A stretch of DNA of 64,000 nucleotides, from NCBI GenBank assembly GCA_033439295.1, contig JAVTLE010000023.1, positions 3,012,530 to 3,076,529 on the forward strand, given 5' to 3'. The translations under genes and the position numbers were made by a program. The stretch comes from Deuterostichococcus epilithicus. Its lineage: Eukaryota; Chlorophyta; Trebouxiophyceae; Prasiolales; Stichococcaceae. The notes beneath the pieces were generated by a model. The model made no database searches, was not told where the DNA came from, and was given only the letters and a program-made list of their open reading frames with translations. Shown piece by piece: positions 32,101 to 43,835 of this stretch (its first letter is position 1; each line of letters begins with the position of its first letter).

Positions 32101-35100
32101 TGCCGGCCGCAGGCCTGGGTGGATAAGGCGCGAGCGGATTGGGCAATCGTCAACACGCGCGCCGAGGCGCTCAAGGCCGCAGAGGAAGCAGCGGAAGCCG
32201 CAAGGAAGCGCGCCAAGGAGGCCGACAAGGCCGCGCGCGCGGCCAAGAGCTTTGCTCGGGACGCGCTCAAGCTGCTGGACGACCCGCCGCCGCTGGTGGG
32301 CGCGCTCGTGGGGTCTGAACCGGGAGACACGACAGAGATGGCCTTGACGGGGCGACGGCAGCCTGGCAACGGGCGGACTGCAAAAGCCGGGCAAAAGTGC
32401 ACACATGTCACAGAGGCAGCTGGCCTTGCAAGACAGGAGCGATCTGGACGCGTGCTGACGTGGCTCGCCATTCATGCCTCGCAGACGACGATCGTGGTGC
32501 GGCCCAACCCGGGGCCCTCCAAGAGCGGCCGCTTCACCGCGGCGGCGATGCCGCTGGAAGACCTGCTGCGCTACACCGAGGACGACACCAAGGAGGCCAC
32601 CTTCGAGGTGCGGCTTGCTGCTGTGCTTGCAGTTGCAAAGCTGTTCATTGCAAAAGTCTTCATCTGTGGCCAGTTGTCGCCACACATGGAGAACGACGCC
32701 AGGCAGACCACCTCCGAGTTGCATCCCAAGAGGTTTCTGAGTCCCTTCCAGCGGATGTTGAGCCTGAGTGCCGCTGTTCGTGAGGTGTCCAACTGTTTCG
32801 GCTTGCAAGGCAATGACAGTAGATTTGCCCTTGCGTTGCTGCAAGCAGCAGGGGCCATCAAAGAACCCAACAGAAACAACCTGACACCAGTGTGCTGCAT
32901 GGTGCCGATGTGCAGGTGTCGCTGTTCGCGGAGCAGTTCAAGGAGGTGCTGGAGACGCGCTTCGGCCGTGGCCTGCTGCGCTGCCTGTACATCCTCGAGA
33001 AGCAGGTGCGCCCCCTCCGCAGCCTGTACTCCTGCACGTCCTGTGTTGGGCATGTGCCCGGTGCGATTCCTGCTGCGCGGCCGCTTGAAGACTGGCTCTC
33101 GGGTGTGAAGTGGACATCATCAACACCAGTCGAGGATGGAATGCATGTGTCGGGCCGCTCTCCCTGTGCGGGTGTCGCACCCAGCACAGCAGGTGTTGCC
33201 CTGCCGTCAGGACGGTGCCTGTGTCTCGGCCTGACAGAAGACATGACCTTGCCATTTTTGCCGCAGGCCCTGGAGGCCAAGGCCAAGAAGGAGGCGGAGC
33301 GGAAGGCGCGGAAGGAGCAGGAGCGGAAGGACCGCGAGGCCGCCAAAGACAAGAAGGCCGCCGAAAAGGAGGCGGCCGAGAAGGAGGCGGCAGCCAAGGG
33401 TGCGGCAGCCGCCAAGGAGGGCGGCGCAGCTGGAGCTGCAGAGGCGGGCGCACCCACCGCGGGCGGCGGCGAGGGCAGCGCGGCGGCGGCGGCGGATGGT
33501 GGCAAGGGCGGTGGTGCGGCGGCGGCGGACGCCGGCAAGGGCGGCGATGCGGCCGCTGCCATGGAGCAGGATGCACCGGCTACGCCAGCGGCTGTGAAGA
33601 CGGAGGTGGAAACGGACACGCCGGCAGGTGGCGATGTTGCCATGACAGAGGTGGGCACCGTTAGCACTCCGTCCTCCTCCATTCTCGTGCTGTCACTCCG
33701 CACGGTGGCGGCAATCACAGACATGAGCCACTGCTGCATGAGAGGGTGTTGGAGTTCGCACCCAAGCGACCGAAAGCAAAAGTTCACGAGTGTGCGTCAA
33801 CCCAGTGCTATTGCCCAACTGGTTCGTCAGGCAAATGGCAAGGAGCATGCTGACGAGGCGGCTGAGGAGGAGAGCAAAACTCCCAAGGCCGGCGCCGGCG
33901 CCGAGAAAGCGCCGCAGTCGCCCAAGGCCAAGGCGGCAACTGCATCGAAGAAACGCGCCGCCGCTGACAAGGCGGAGGGCAAGCCTGCCGCCGACAGCCC
34001 TGCCAAGCGCGCCAAGACGGGTGGGACCGTAACAGATAGTGTGTTTTTTTGCCTTCCAGTCAACTGTTTGATGGCCCAATGAACTTGTTATCTCGTACGG
34101 CAGCAGAATCGACGTTTCCTGCGCAACCTCGCACCCACATCGTGTACGAGCGGGCTCGTGTTGTCCCAGGGGATGCAGCGGATGAGGCGCCGCCAGCAAA
34201 GGAGGCAGACGCTGCGCCCAGCCCCGCGAGCGCGGCTGCAGCTGCCCCGGCAGCACAGGATGTGCCGGTCAAGCCGGGTACGCTCGCTGACATGCTCCGT
34301 GCCCCACCCCCAGGCCTTGATTGCTCCCATGCTCCGAGGGCAGTACGCTCTGGACACATCATGGTACAGGGCGAGTGCTGGAGCCAAGGACCGAGCGCAT
34401 CTGCACCCAGAGTACTGCCTATCCAGATCGATCTGGGGATTCCTATGTCGACTTCCAATATAGTCTGTCAGCTCCCAATAAATTGTATATTGTTGGTGAC
34501 TTTGAAGACAGGTGCCAGTGCACATCGAACTGAACTGTTGGGCGTCCTCACCGTTGTTGCACACCCCTGGCGGAGCCCTCATGTGGCAGCACTACAGGGG
34601 CGCGAAGCTCTGCGAATGCTGAATGCTGCCAGACGTCTGAACCTCTGCTCCTGGTGTTTGCCGCAGGCAATGGCGACACGCTGGGCCTGGCGGCACGCTT
34701 CTTCGACCGCAACTGCGCTGGCGTGCTGGAAGTGGACGACCTCGAGGAGATCGCCTTCATGACGGCGCCGCCCATCTCTCGTGCGTCCCTCATTCCAGCA
34801 CCACATCACATGTACCAGAGCCGGGGCAGGGGCCGGCAGCGAAGGCGTGCGCAGATGCGGGGCGTACCGAGCGACAGCCGTCCGCTGGCGCAGTGTAGCA
34901 GGTGGCGGCATCAGGAACCCCGACACGTTGGTGCAGGATATGACAGCGGGTGCAGTGCACAGCACTTAGCAGCTGGTGCGGCCTGGCGTGCTGGAGCACC
35001 AGGCATGATGAGGGATGTCCCGCCGGCTCTCATTGCCGGTGCCCTCTCTGATGCAGGCCGCCGGGTGCAAGCACTGACGGACGCCGTCTCCAAGCGCGGC

Positions 35101-36620
35101 AGGCTGAGGTGGATGCCCATGCTGTCCCCGGAAGTGGCACAGCCAAATTCCGCTGCCCTGCACAGTCGAGTCTCTCGCAGGGTGGCTGGAACAGGGGAGG
35201 AGGAGGCGTCATCCCGAAGGAGCGCAGGCTGCCTGGCTCTCACTGGCGCGGACAAGCCTCCAAGCCCGGAGCTGTGCAGACGCCATTCAGCTACCCCTTG
35301 TTGCTGCCACTAAATCTGAGCAATCACCTTTGTGTCCATGTGTGTCGCGCTGAGCAGCCCAGGCCTCCGCACTGTGAGCAGATGGAACCGGATCTGGGGC
35401 ATCTCCCTCATGTGCCGGCCCACACGCCTCTGTGGCTTCTCATTGATCTGCTTGGTGGTGCAATTCTCCCTGTTGAGGCTGCTCGCTGGCGCTGCCCATC
35501 CGCAGCTACGGAGAGCACGTGGCCATGCCGGTGCCTGGTGCGCCGGAGCCAGAGCGGCACAGCGCCGCCGCCGTCGCCGTCGGCGTCGCGCCAGCCCGGA
35601 CATCGGCGCCAGCGGCCGCGGGACTGGGCGTCGCAGCATCAGGGGACGCGGCGCCGTCACCGGCGCCGGCGGGACAGCGGGACCACTCAGCCGCTGAGCT
35701 CGAGGCCCTGCAGGAGCGGCTGGTGAGTGTGACTGGCAACGGCAACCTGCTCTCTCATCATGACAGAAACGAATTGCAAGCGCTGGTCACACGACGATTG
35801 CACCTCCAGCTCCTTGCTCCATCAGCGTTTCTATGTGTGCCCAGCAAGACATTGCACTCGATCCAGGTCGACTGCAGAACGGCGCACGCCTGTCACTGTC
35901 CGTGCAGACGGCGGCACAGGCGGCGGCCGCCGAGGCGCAGACAGCCGCGAAATCGACAGAGGCAGGCCGCAAGGCGGCGGAGGCGGCCAAGCAGGCGGCA
36001 GAGGCTGCCAAGAAGGCGGCCGACGCGCAGGCCACCTCCCTCAAAAACAGCCTCAAGGCTGCTGAGCAGGTACAGGTGCCCCTGCCCGGCTTATGACATG
36101 CGGGTTTGCATGAGGGGTTTGCAACTTGAAAAGCACAAGAATGGCAGGAGGCGTTGTCGCTCTACCGTGAAGAGCAGCGATGGAAGCACACAGTGCATGG
36201 CACATGTGTGGCTTTCAGCCGCTTGACAGCGTGCACGCTGGCATCGGCAGGCGCGGGACGAGGCGGCGGTCGAGATCGCGGCGCTGAAGCAGCAGCTGCA
36301 GGCCGCGGCGGAGAGCCGTGACTCCGACAGCGCCGCCCGAGAGCGGTGAGCTGGCAATCACCCTGCTGTGCAAATGCATCCATCTCCAGGCTCGCATACG
36401 CTGTGCACCCATCGTGCACACGGCCGGCACGTGAGCGACATCCGGATGCCTGGCAGCAGTGTCCCAGTGACATTCATTTGTGCGCTTGACTAAGTGTTCA
36501 TAATGGTGCAGAAACCTGGAGACGCTGGGCAAGGCGGAGGCGGCGCTCAAGGCAGCGCTGCGCGAGGTCTCGCTGCTCAGTGCGGTGCTCGGCAAGCCTG
36601 CCGCATCCGCCGACGCCTGA
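26196..36620 (+). CDS. CCAR1/DBC1-family nuclear regulator
   Basis: A homologue of CCAR1/CCAR2 (DBC1), nuclear proteins that link transcription and splicing. Exon 1 (26196-26915) encodes a Gln/Pro/Gly-rich region starting MYPNQQGG. An S1-like fold follows in exons 27086-27190 and from 27360: NWVGKVVQIIPPNYGIVDG and VGDQVRCSAIPN. Exon 28228-28440 has a G-patch-like stretch (IGARLLGKMGF, GLGRNEH). Near 29120-29165 is an SR dipeptide run. The DBC1 domain spans 30211-30404 and an exon from 30692: KKMCFLVGKRG, GVDLSVCTEW, KFAEYSYMRPA, VIFLVDAWSL. A SAP-like helix pair (GLDTKWTPLKGKRELVERLQ) is exon 31729-31806. Then come FAEQFKEVLETRFG, a Lys/Ala/Glu-rich low-complexity region (33270-34020), an EF-hand-like exon (34667-34780; LAARFFDRNCAGVLEVDDLE) and C-terminal coiled coils (35890-36070, 36255-36345, 36513-36617), ending in TGA. 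The order S1-like, DBC1, SAP, EF-hand-like, coiled coil matches the animal family. G-patch and SR parts are extra. Confidence 0.85.
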
Positions 36621-37172
36621 GCACCGATCAGCAGCAGCCTGACGCGTAAAGTGCCTGCTGCGATGCGGCGCCCTGCAAGCAGGGCGTAGCACTCGCATAC
36701 GGATGGGGACGAGCCGCAGTAGGCGGTTGCCATATGCAGCAGCGCTGCTTGCGCTGCGACGGTCTTCTTGTCAGAATGGCATGAAGCTTGCTTACATACA
36801 TGAGGTGCAGACAGACTGCCGTCACATGTCATCATGTGCTTCATGGCACCCAATCAAGTTGGGCTTCAGAGTCGGCTGCATGTGCGCATGTGACCCTGCG
36901 ATCCGACGTGCCAAAGATCGGAGGAGTGTGCTTCTGCTGATCACTCTCCACATGAATAAGGCTGATCACAACACATGATGTGGCCGCATTCATTCCTGCG
37001 CACATGCACACAAACATCCATTCATTTGATTTGCAGCAGGCAGATCAACTTTGCCACGCTGTTCCCAACAGCTTGCGACATCGCATGCAAGCAGCAAACA
37101 AATTCAAGCAGCACAGATCGGCTGCGCGAACGTGATCGACTTCCTGCCGGGCATACTGCAATCCAGGCGATC
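36621..37172. other. Spacer between CCAR1-like and ITPK genes
   Basis: About 550 bases between two genes on the same strand. It should hold the 3' UTR of the first and the promoter and leader of the second. No coding similarity seen. Confidence 0.4.
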
Positions 37173-40001
37173 ATGCCCGACTCACAGCCCCGGCTTGTGG
37201 GCTATCTCGTGTCGGCAGAGAAGGTCTGGCATGCAGCAGCTGCAAATTTTCGGTACACCATCATGCTGCGCTCTCACCCCCACCAGACAACATAGTGCTG
37301 CATGGGGAAGCACGCGCTGACGCAGGGGCGCCTCAGCAATGCGCCAGTGGCCCTCGGCTTCAGCCTGCAGCCGTACCCCTGCACTGAGATGCACTACATT
37401 CGATGTCAGACGGTGCTATGGCCTGTCGCACAGGCGAAAAAGCACCTCAGCGCCGGCCTGCGGCAGCGGGCGGAAAAGGCTGGCCTGCGGCTCGTGGAAC
37501 TGGACGCCTCGCGCCCCATCGCGGAGCAGGGCGCCTTCGCCGCCATAGTCCACAAGACCGCCGGCGACACGCGTGGGGCCCTCTCCGCTCCCCGCCGCCT
37601 CCTCACACGCGGCGCTTCGCCACGCCCTGCCGCTCGGGCGCGAAACGCTGGCCATGACTCAGCCACCTTGCCAGAGGGACCCGAAACCGTGCTGCACCAA
37701 GGCGGCGGATACCTGCGACCGCTGGACTGCGTGTGGCGCCATCCATCTGTTTGATGACGTCTGTTTCTCAGGGAGGGAGGCACTACTGCGGGCGTACCAG
37801 CTGACGCATACAGATGTTCCCATCATCGACCCTGTGGACCGCGTGCGGCTGCTGGGCGACCGCGAGACCATGCTGCGTTCGCTGTCGAACGGCATCACCA
37901 TCCTGGTGAGCCGGTGTCAGCGGCTTCAGAGCAGCATGATCATGCGGCTTGCTCCAGAGGTCTGTTTGCTTGCGGCTGGCGCATGGGGCCCCCAATCCAT
38001 CCTGCAGATACACAACAGCTCCTGGGTTGAAGCCTTCCATCTTCAGAGCTTTGATGCCCAGGGTGCGGGTATCGTCCGAGCTCCGCTCCTGTGTTCACAG
38101 GCGCCGCACGACAATGCTGCGATGAACTCGGTCACGGTCACCGCACCAGCCCAGGTTACTCTCAGACCAGGTGCGTGCGCCGCGCCCTGCAGGACTGTTT
38201 TCGCTCTTCAGGCGGGAGGCAGCTCCGCACCTCTCAAAGTTGTCACACAGGGTGGAGACACATACGCAACGCCACGCCGAATGATCCGATGGTTGGCGCT
38301 CGCACTCCGTAGTCAATGTCCAACTTGACAATGGGCACCCTGTGCAGGCGTCAGCGTGGCGGACGCCATTGACGCCATGGAGACCGCCGGCCTGCAGCTG
38401 CCGCTGCTCGCAAAGCCGCAGCTGCAGAGCCGCCCCGGCTCGCACGACCTGGCGCTCATACGCGACCTGGCGGGCCTGCAGTCGCTGGTGGGTGCTGTCG
38501 TGGATGATACGTAAAGAAAGGGCGGCATGTGGATATTGTGGATATTCGTCTTGTCTGCTGCTGCGAATATAGTACAGTCGTTACTTAAATACTCACGTGC
38601 AACAGCGCAGTGCTTCTGTCGGCATGCTGCATGCGCCCAGTCGCCGGAGCTCAGCGCTGTGCTTGAGATGCTGCTGAATGCTCTCGGCTTGGCTGAAGTC
38701 AAGGGTGTGAGGACCGCCTGTGCAGGTGTTCGAGACGGATGACAGCGGCATGCAGCTGCCGGTGGTGCTGCAGCAATACATCCCCCATGGAGGCCTGCTC
38801 ACTAAGGTGCCTGCTGTGCTGAACAATACACAGTCCGCCACCGCACTAATCCTGGAAGTACATTTGCCGGTGATGCCGCGGCAGCGCAGTCCCCCTGCAG
38901 ACTGCTGCTGCCAAGGTGCGTTGTCAGGATCTGCTGCAATGGTGTTTCTTTTCCAAGCACCGCGCGGTCGCGCCGTTTGGCAGAGACTATGCGTGAGCGC
39001 AACAAACGTGTGGGGCTTCAGCACAGTGGCTCATGGCTGATCCGGAGCTCCTCTTTCAGGTATTTGCCATTGGAGCGGCCACAGTCATGGCGCAGCGGCC
39101 ATCGCTCGACGCCAGCAGCCTGGCCGGCAGCGGCGTCATCTCCGTCTCCAGGGTGTCGAAGTTTCAGGGGGACGGCGCCAGCAGCAACGGCAGCGGCGCG
39201 GAGGCGGCTGGAGGCAGCACAGCCGCCGCTCCCGGCGGCGCCGGTGGCGCCGCGCCCGGCAGGGTAGAGGTGGCGGCGGAGCACGTCGCGGCCGCGGAGG
39301 CGGAGTCGGCGAGGGAGGCAGCGCACACGGCGCGGGACGCGGCCGCCATGGCGGAGCCGCCGGAGTGGCTAATACGCGGGCTGACGCGGGAGCTGCAGCA
39401 TGAGCTGGGGCTGCAGCTCTTTAACTACGATCTGCTGTGCCCCATCCCGGGTGCGGCGTCAGTCGATCCTGGTCGCGAGGTGTTGGAGCGGCGAGCGGTG
39501 CTCTGGCATTGGCATGACCGCACCTTGCGTCTGTAGCGCATTGCGTACTCGAGAATGTTCGCACGAACGAACGAGCGGAGCATGGCACGCGCTGCCTGGA
39601 TGCTCCGACACTCTGACACAGGGAGAATATGACAACAGTGGTGCGGTGTGGCAGGTTTTGAGGCTTTTTGTGGTGCAGGTGCATCGGAGGCGGAAGACGC
39701 CAGCAGGTACCACGTGATCGACATCAACTTCTTCCCGGTCAGATTCTGCTAAACTTGAAATGCCTAACTGCCGCTTCCCGCCGGCTTGCCAATTGCCCCT
39801 GCACTGCCACAGCAAGCCTGACCCCTGGTGCTACCCTAGCCACCGGCAGCGTTACACTGCAAGCATCTTTGTTTGCAGGGCTACGAGAAGCTGCCAGACT
39901 ACGAGAACCTGATGGCCGGCTTCTTGCGCGCGGTGGTTGATGGTGAGAAGAGCGGCAGCGGCTTTGGCCCCGCAACTTTCAGTGCATGCTCGCAGCTGTG
40001 A
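37173..40001 (+). CDS. Inositol tetrakisphosphate 1-kinase (ITPK)
   Basis: An ATP-grasp kinase that phosphorylates inositol tri/tetrakisphosphates on the way to higher inositol phosphates. The start MPDSQPRLVGYLVSAEK matches the family N terminus. The following exons read AKKHLSAGLRQRAEKAGLRL with SRPIAEQGAFAAIVHK (from 37435), LLRAYQLTHTDVPIIDPVDR and GDRETMLRSLS (37774-37900), MNSVTVTAPAQVT (38120), LPLLAKPQLQ with SHDLALIRDLAGLQ (38350-38510), LPVVLQQYIPHGG (38754), the SRVSKF strand (39150), LTRELQHELGLQLFNYDLL (39380-39440), YHVIDINFFP (39710) and GYEKLPDYENLMAGFL (39880-39930), ending in TGA at 39999. The last two are the metal-binding DxNxFPGY region. Between SRVSKF and the LTRELQ helix is an Ala/Gly/Glu-rich insertion of about 55 residues, absent from human and plant enzymes as I recall them. 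It converges on the CCR4-like gene. Confidence 0.88.
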
Positions 40002-40541
40002 GCGGCATTCTGCGCCCTTAAAACTCGTCGCAGCCGTGTCTCACGGTTCACAGGGATGCGAGGGATGAGAGGAATGCAGCAGCACCATTGTTAGGCACGA
40101 GATGACACGATTATTCCCACAGATTCAGTGCATATACGATGGGACCTGCTGCACCGACCGTGCTGCCGTTGACTCATGTTCAGCATTGCCGAGTGACTGT
40201 GGCGACCTGATCTCTGAAGTGTCCGCTCGGGCAGGTCCTGAAGCATGGCGAGTGTTTGCTGTTTGTACGACATATTCATTCAATGAGGCAACACCGGCAT
40301 GCTGATGTGCCATACGATAGACCTGTGCCACAGGAACCAGATGCCAACCAGACCACAAAACCAAGAATGACCAAACCCCATCGAGCGCTCTTCACCCAAA
40401 AAATGTTGTCATGCTGCATGACAAAACCAAACAATTTAACGACAGCAGCCGACGTTCCCTCACGGCCACCCCGCATCCAAGGGCCGCTCGATGCACGGAA
40501 AGCCAAAACAACACATCGCCCGGACGCTAGATGGTCTCAAC
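40002..40541. other. Convergent spacer, ITPK / CCR4-like
   Basis: About 540 bases between two stop codons, expected to hold both 3' UTRs. Locally more AT-rich. Nothing else recognised. Confidence 0.45.
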
Positions 40542-43402
40542 TCAGATGCTGAACATGTCGCAGGGCGGCATGAGCCGCACGCCAAGCGCCAGGTGGTCTG
40601 ACGGGAATTCGTCGTTCGGCAGCGGCGGCAGCGTCGACACCTCCGATGCGTCTGCACCCGGCCCCGCCTCATACGGCAGCTCCAGCAGCTCCGCGACTGC
40701 CCAGCCCCAGCCCAGCTGCAGCAATGGGGCCTCCCCTCACATGATGAGACGCAAGATTTTGCAGGTCCAGTCCACTCGGGTGCAGCAGCAACAATCCATG
40801 CCAAAGTCGTCCCCCGGCCTGCTGCGGCGTCAGTGGGGCAGCGCACAATTTGAGCGGGTGGCACATCCCGTAGCTCCTGCAACCCCGGCCTGTCAAGGGT
40901 GCCGCTCAGTCTTCCCACATGCATGCCGAGTGGAGCGTCTGCAGTGAGCTGATCGTGTCTCTCGGGATAATGGGCGGAGGACAGCAAGCAGCCTGGACGC
41001 TAAACCTGAATGCCTTCTGCAGAGACGCACCCAGATGTAGTCCAAGTTGCCAGCGAAGGTGGCGGTCTTCGTCGTCAGCGGCGGCTCGCACTCGTGCAGC
41101 GAGTACGCATTGTGCAGGGGCGCAAGGCCGGACGGCACCTCAACCTGCAATTGGTGTCCAGCGGACACGACTTGTAAGAATCACTTGGCCACGCGGGCAG
41201 CTGGCGGCGCATCGAAGGCAAAGCTGCGGAGTGCTGTGGCAAGGCAGAGCTGCACAGGCAAGGGCACGTCACAGGCCTCGGCAACCATTTTACAGGCACG
41301 ATCCATCGCACATTCTTCCACTGGGGCTCCAGTGCGCCGCGCCACTGGCTGCGCTGCAGCGGATGATCCCGGTGCCGCCACGAGACGGAGCCTGTGAAGA
41401 GATCACGCGGGCGCATCAGAGTCACGGAGCATGTCTGCTTCGGCCGCGGTCAGTTGCACTTTCGGGGGCCCGCACTCAATGACGCTGGCGACATTTGGCG
41501 ACAACTGACGACAACTGCTCTGCGCTGGCCGATGCAGCGGCGTCAGAGTGAGGCAGCGCTCGAAACCGGGAGGGAATGCCCTGTGGAAAAGTGGAGGTGG
41601 GTTCCACCTGTCGTCAGCAGGTCGTACACGCCGCTGGTAAGGGTGCAGCCCTCCGGCACCTGCAGCACAACCCGCCATCGAGTGGCTGATGGTGCATGGC
41701 ATGCTGTCTGAGTCAGCATCGTGCTGTGCAAGTCTGCATGCTGTGATAGTCTGCCACTGCTTGATCGCGCAGTCCTTCGCCGTACGTGAGGGCTGCCAAG
41801 GAGTAGAAGCCTGGTGTGTTTGACTCGAAAATTCAAACAGGCTACGACGACTGAGCACGAGATGCCACAAGCTGGTAGATCTGCCTCGTCGAAGGAGTCC
41901 GAGCGGATCTTTCGCCACAGGCTGTTGAAGTCGCCCGCCAGGATCACCGGCAGCGGCTCCACTTGGGACGCCCTGTGGCGCGCCACGAATGCGCCGACAC
42001 GCACCGTGAGGATGTGCGCCTGCAGTCACACGCACGCCGAGCGGCATATGGGAAAGTCCTGGTGTCGGAGCAGGCTCACAACTCCGAAACTGGGGCCGCC
42101 GTCGCCCCTCCCGGTGCAGTCCCTGAATGCTGCGGCTTGAGGGTCTTGCTTCAGAGCGTGCGGCCTCAGCTGAGTTTCTCAGGATTGCCACTTGGTCTAG
42201 GGCATGCGCCGCACCTGCAGCAGCTTGATGTCCGGCCACTGCGGGTCCCAGTGCAGGTGCGCGGTGGCCGCCACGAAGTCGCGCTCCAGGCGCATATCCC
42301 GCAACAGCGCCGCGATCGCGCCATCCTCGCGGATCGCCAGCACCTCCCGGCTGGCGCCAGACGCAAAGTCCGGGACATGATCCGCAAACCTGCGGACGCC
42401 GACACAGCTCGTCAGCCCGATGCTGCAGAAGGACAACAGATGTCCCCTACATTCCAGCTCTGCCCCAGGTCGCCTTGAGTTGAGTACCACCAGTTTGCAG
42501 CATGTAGCTGCGTACCGTGTGATCTGTTGCGCCAGCACCTCGATGCGGCTGCGCCTGGTCAGCAGCGCGACGCCCTCCTCAGGCCCTCCCAGCCGGTCCG
42601 CCGGGCTGACGGCCCTTGAGCGGGCACAGGGCGTCGGCAAAGTCATTGAGTTTGTCGGTTTCCGACGGAGTCTGTCGGCGCGCCGCGCCGCACCGACAGA
42701 CTGTCTCGCGACGACTCAATATGCTTAATGTTCCCCTCGTGTGCAATGTAGTCACATGGCAGCAGCAGGGCCATCCCGAGGCCATGCAGCCCTCACCTGC
42801 CATAGAATATGCCGTCATACCCTGCCAAAGCTGGCAGCAGCTCCCGTTCAAACACAGGCCGCTCCACCTGAGCATCAGCGGACGATGTCAGATCCGAGCT
42901 GCTCCGAGCTGCGCTGCATCGATGTGACAGCTTAGCGGTCGCATGTGGCATGAAACTTCTCATGCGTCGCGGCTCCGACGGCCCGAGACCTGGCATCACC
43001 TCCTGCAGGCAGATCACGTCGGCGTTGTAGCTCAGCAGCTCCTCCAAGATTCTGGGGCCTCTGTTGCTCCACGCCAGCTGCGTTTCAGTGGCGTAGCCGT
43101 GGACGCCGGAGACTGCATATTTATTGGCCTGCGCGCACATCCCATTGAAGCGTTGATCACCAGGTCCACCCACTAGATGACCTGTGGCGGACTTCGAGTG
43201 GGTCCACCAGGTCGACTGGACCCACCCCCATTGGAGGATTAGGTCCACAATGGGTGAGGCTTGATCGGCATGACATTATGACACAACCTGTTTACACCAG
43301 GGTCGAGCAGCATCATTGCCGCACCAGGATGTTGTATGAGATCACTGTCAGGAGGGGCTGGTCCACGGGTCGTCCGGGTGCAACGTTCTCAAATATCCTC
43401 AT
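40542..43402 (-). CDS. CCR4-like endonuclease/exonuclease/phosphatase protein
   Basis: A member of the EEP nuclease superfamily closest to CCR4-type poly(A) 3' exonucleases (deadenylases). It starts MRIFENVAPGRPVDQPLL, then the first motif TVISYNIL spliced in phase to ANKYAVSGVHGYA, then RILEELLSYNADVICLQEV (catalytic Glu, about 43060-43000), VFERELLPALAGYDGIFYG, EEGVALLTRRSRIEVL, LERDFVAATAHLHWD, ILAGDFNSLW (Asp and Asn, about 41945-41915), CTLTSGVYDLLTTGG, TATFAGNLDYIWV (about 41070-41030) and the terminal FPSDHLAL (Asp-His, about 40590), with TGA at 40544-40542. All core catalytic motifs are present. No leucine-rich repeats are seen upstream, so this is the short CCR4-like type rather than a yeast Ccr4p or CNOT6 layout. 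A few bases at internal exon edges are uncertain. Confidence 0.85.
43198..43225. repeat. Perfect 9-bp inverted repeat in CCR4-like intron 1
   Basis: GTGGGTCCA and TGGACCCAC are separated by 10 bases and could form a hairpin. A second palindrome, CCATTG...CAATGG, follows at about 43228-43253, and further GGTCCAC copies lie at 43163 and 43242. Confidence 0.75.
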
Positions 43403-43835
43403 CGTTACAGCCAGTACGTCAGCACGCAGGCATAGCGTCTTGCAAGCCAGTGAACACTTGCCACGACTGTGCAATGTAAGAAGGTGGATAACCCATGTCT
43501 CGGAGTGTAACCGCGCCTGACACGTGGCCCGCATGCAGATCATAGCAAATGCTCGTACACATTTAACATCTTTGCCTCTTCGCAACTTTCGGCAACACTA
43601 CAAATCGTCCTCGTCCTGAAGACCCCAGGTGTGCTGCGCAGGTGCAAATCTGGCAAAATCAAGCGCCATTCGCAAAGCAAAATCGCCCGCCGGCTCATGC
43701 CAATGCGGTTTCTCGATCAGTTCAGCCAATTGTGCGGCAATCCTTCTCTCTGACTCTGTGGCGATGCCGTGCACCTTGTGCATTGGGGTCCTGAACGCGC
43801 TGTGTCGTCGTGGAACCCAGAACCGGGTGGTGCAA

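Noticed and set aside
31750-32844. A 364-residue open frame on the minus strand
   Set aside because: Antisense to CCAR1-like exons; high GC leaves long opposite frames open. No family motif and no splice logic.
32858-33787. A 309-residue Ala/Pro/Ser-rich frame on the minus strand
   Set aside because: Mirror of the Lys/Ala/Glu-rich region of the CCAR1-like protein. Low complexity explains it.
41403-42239. A 278-residue open frame on the minus strand as a separate gene
   Set aside because: It overlaps the CCR4-like exons in another frame, and the nuclease motifs lie in the alternative frame with proper splice sites.
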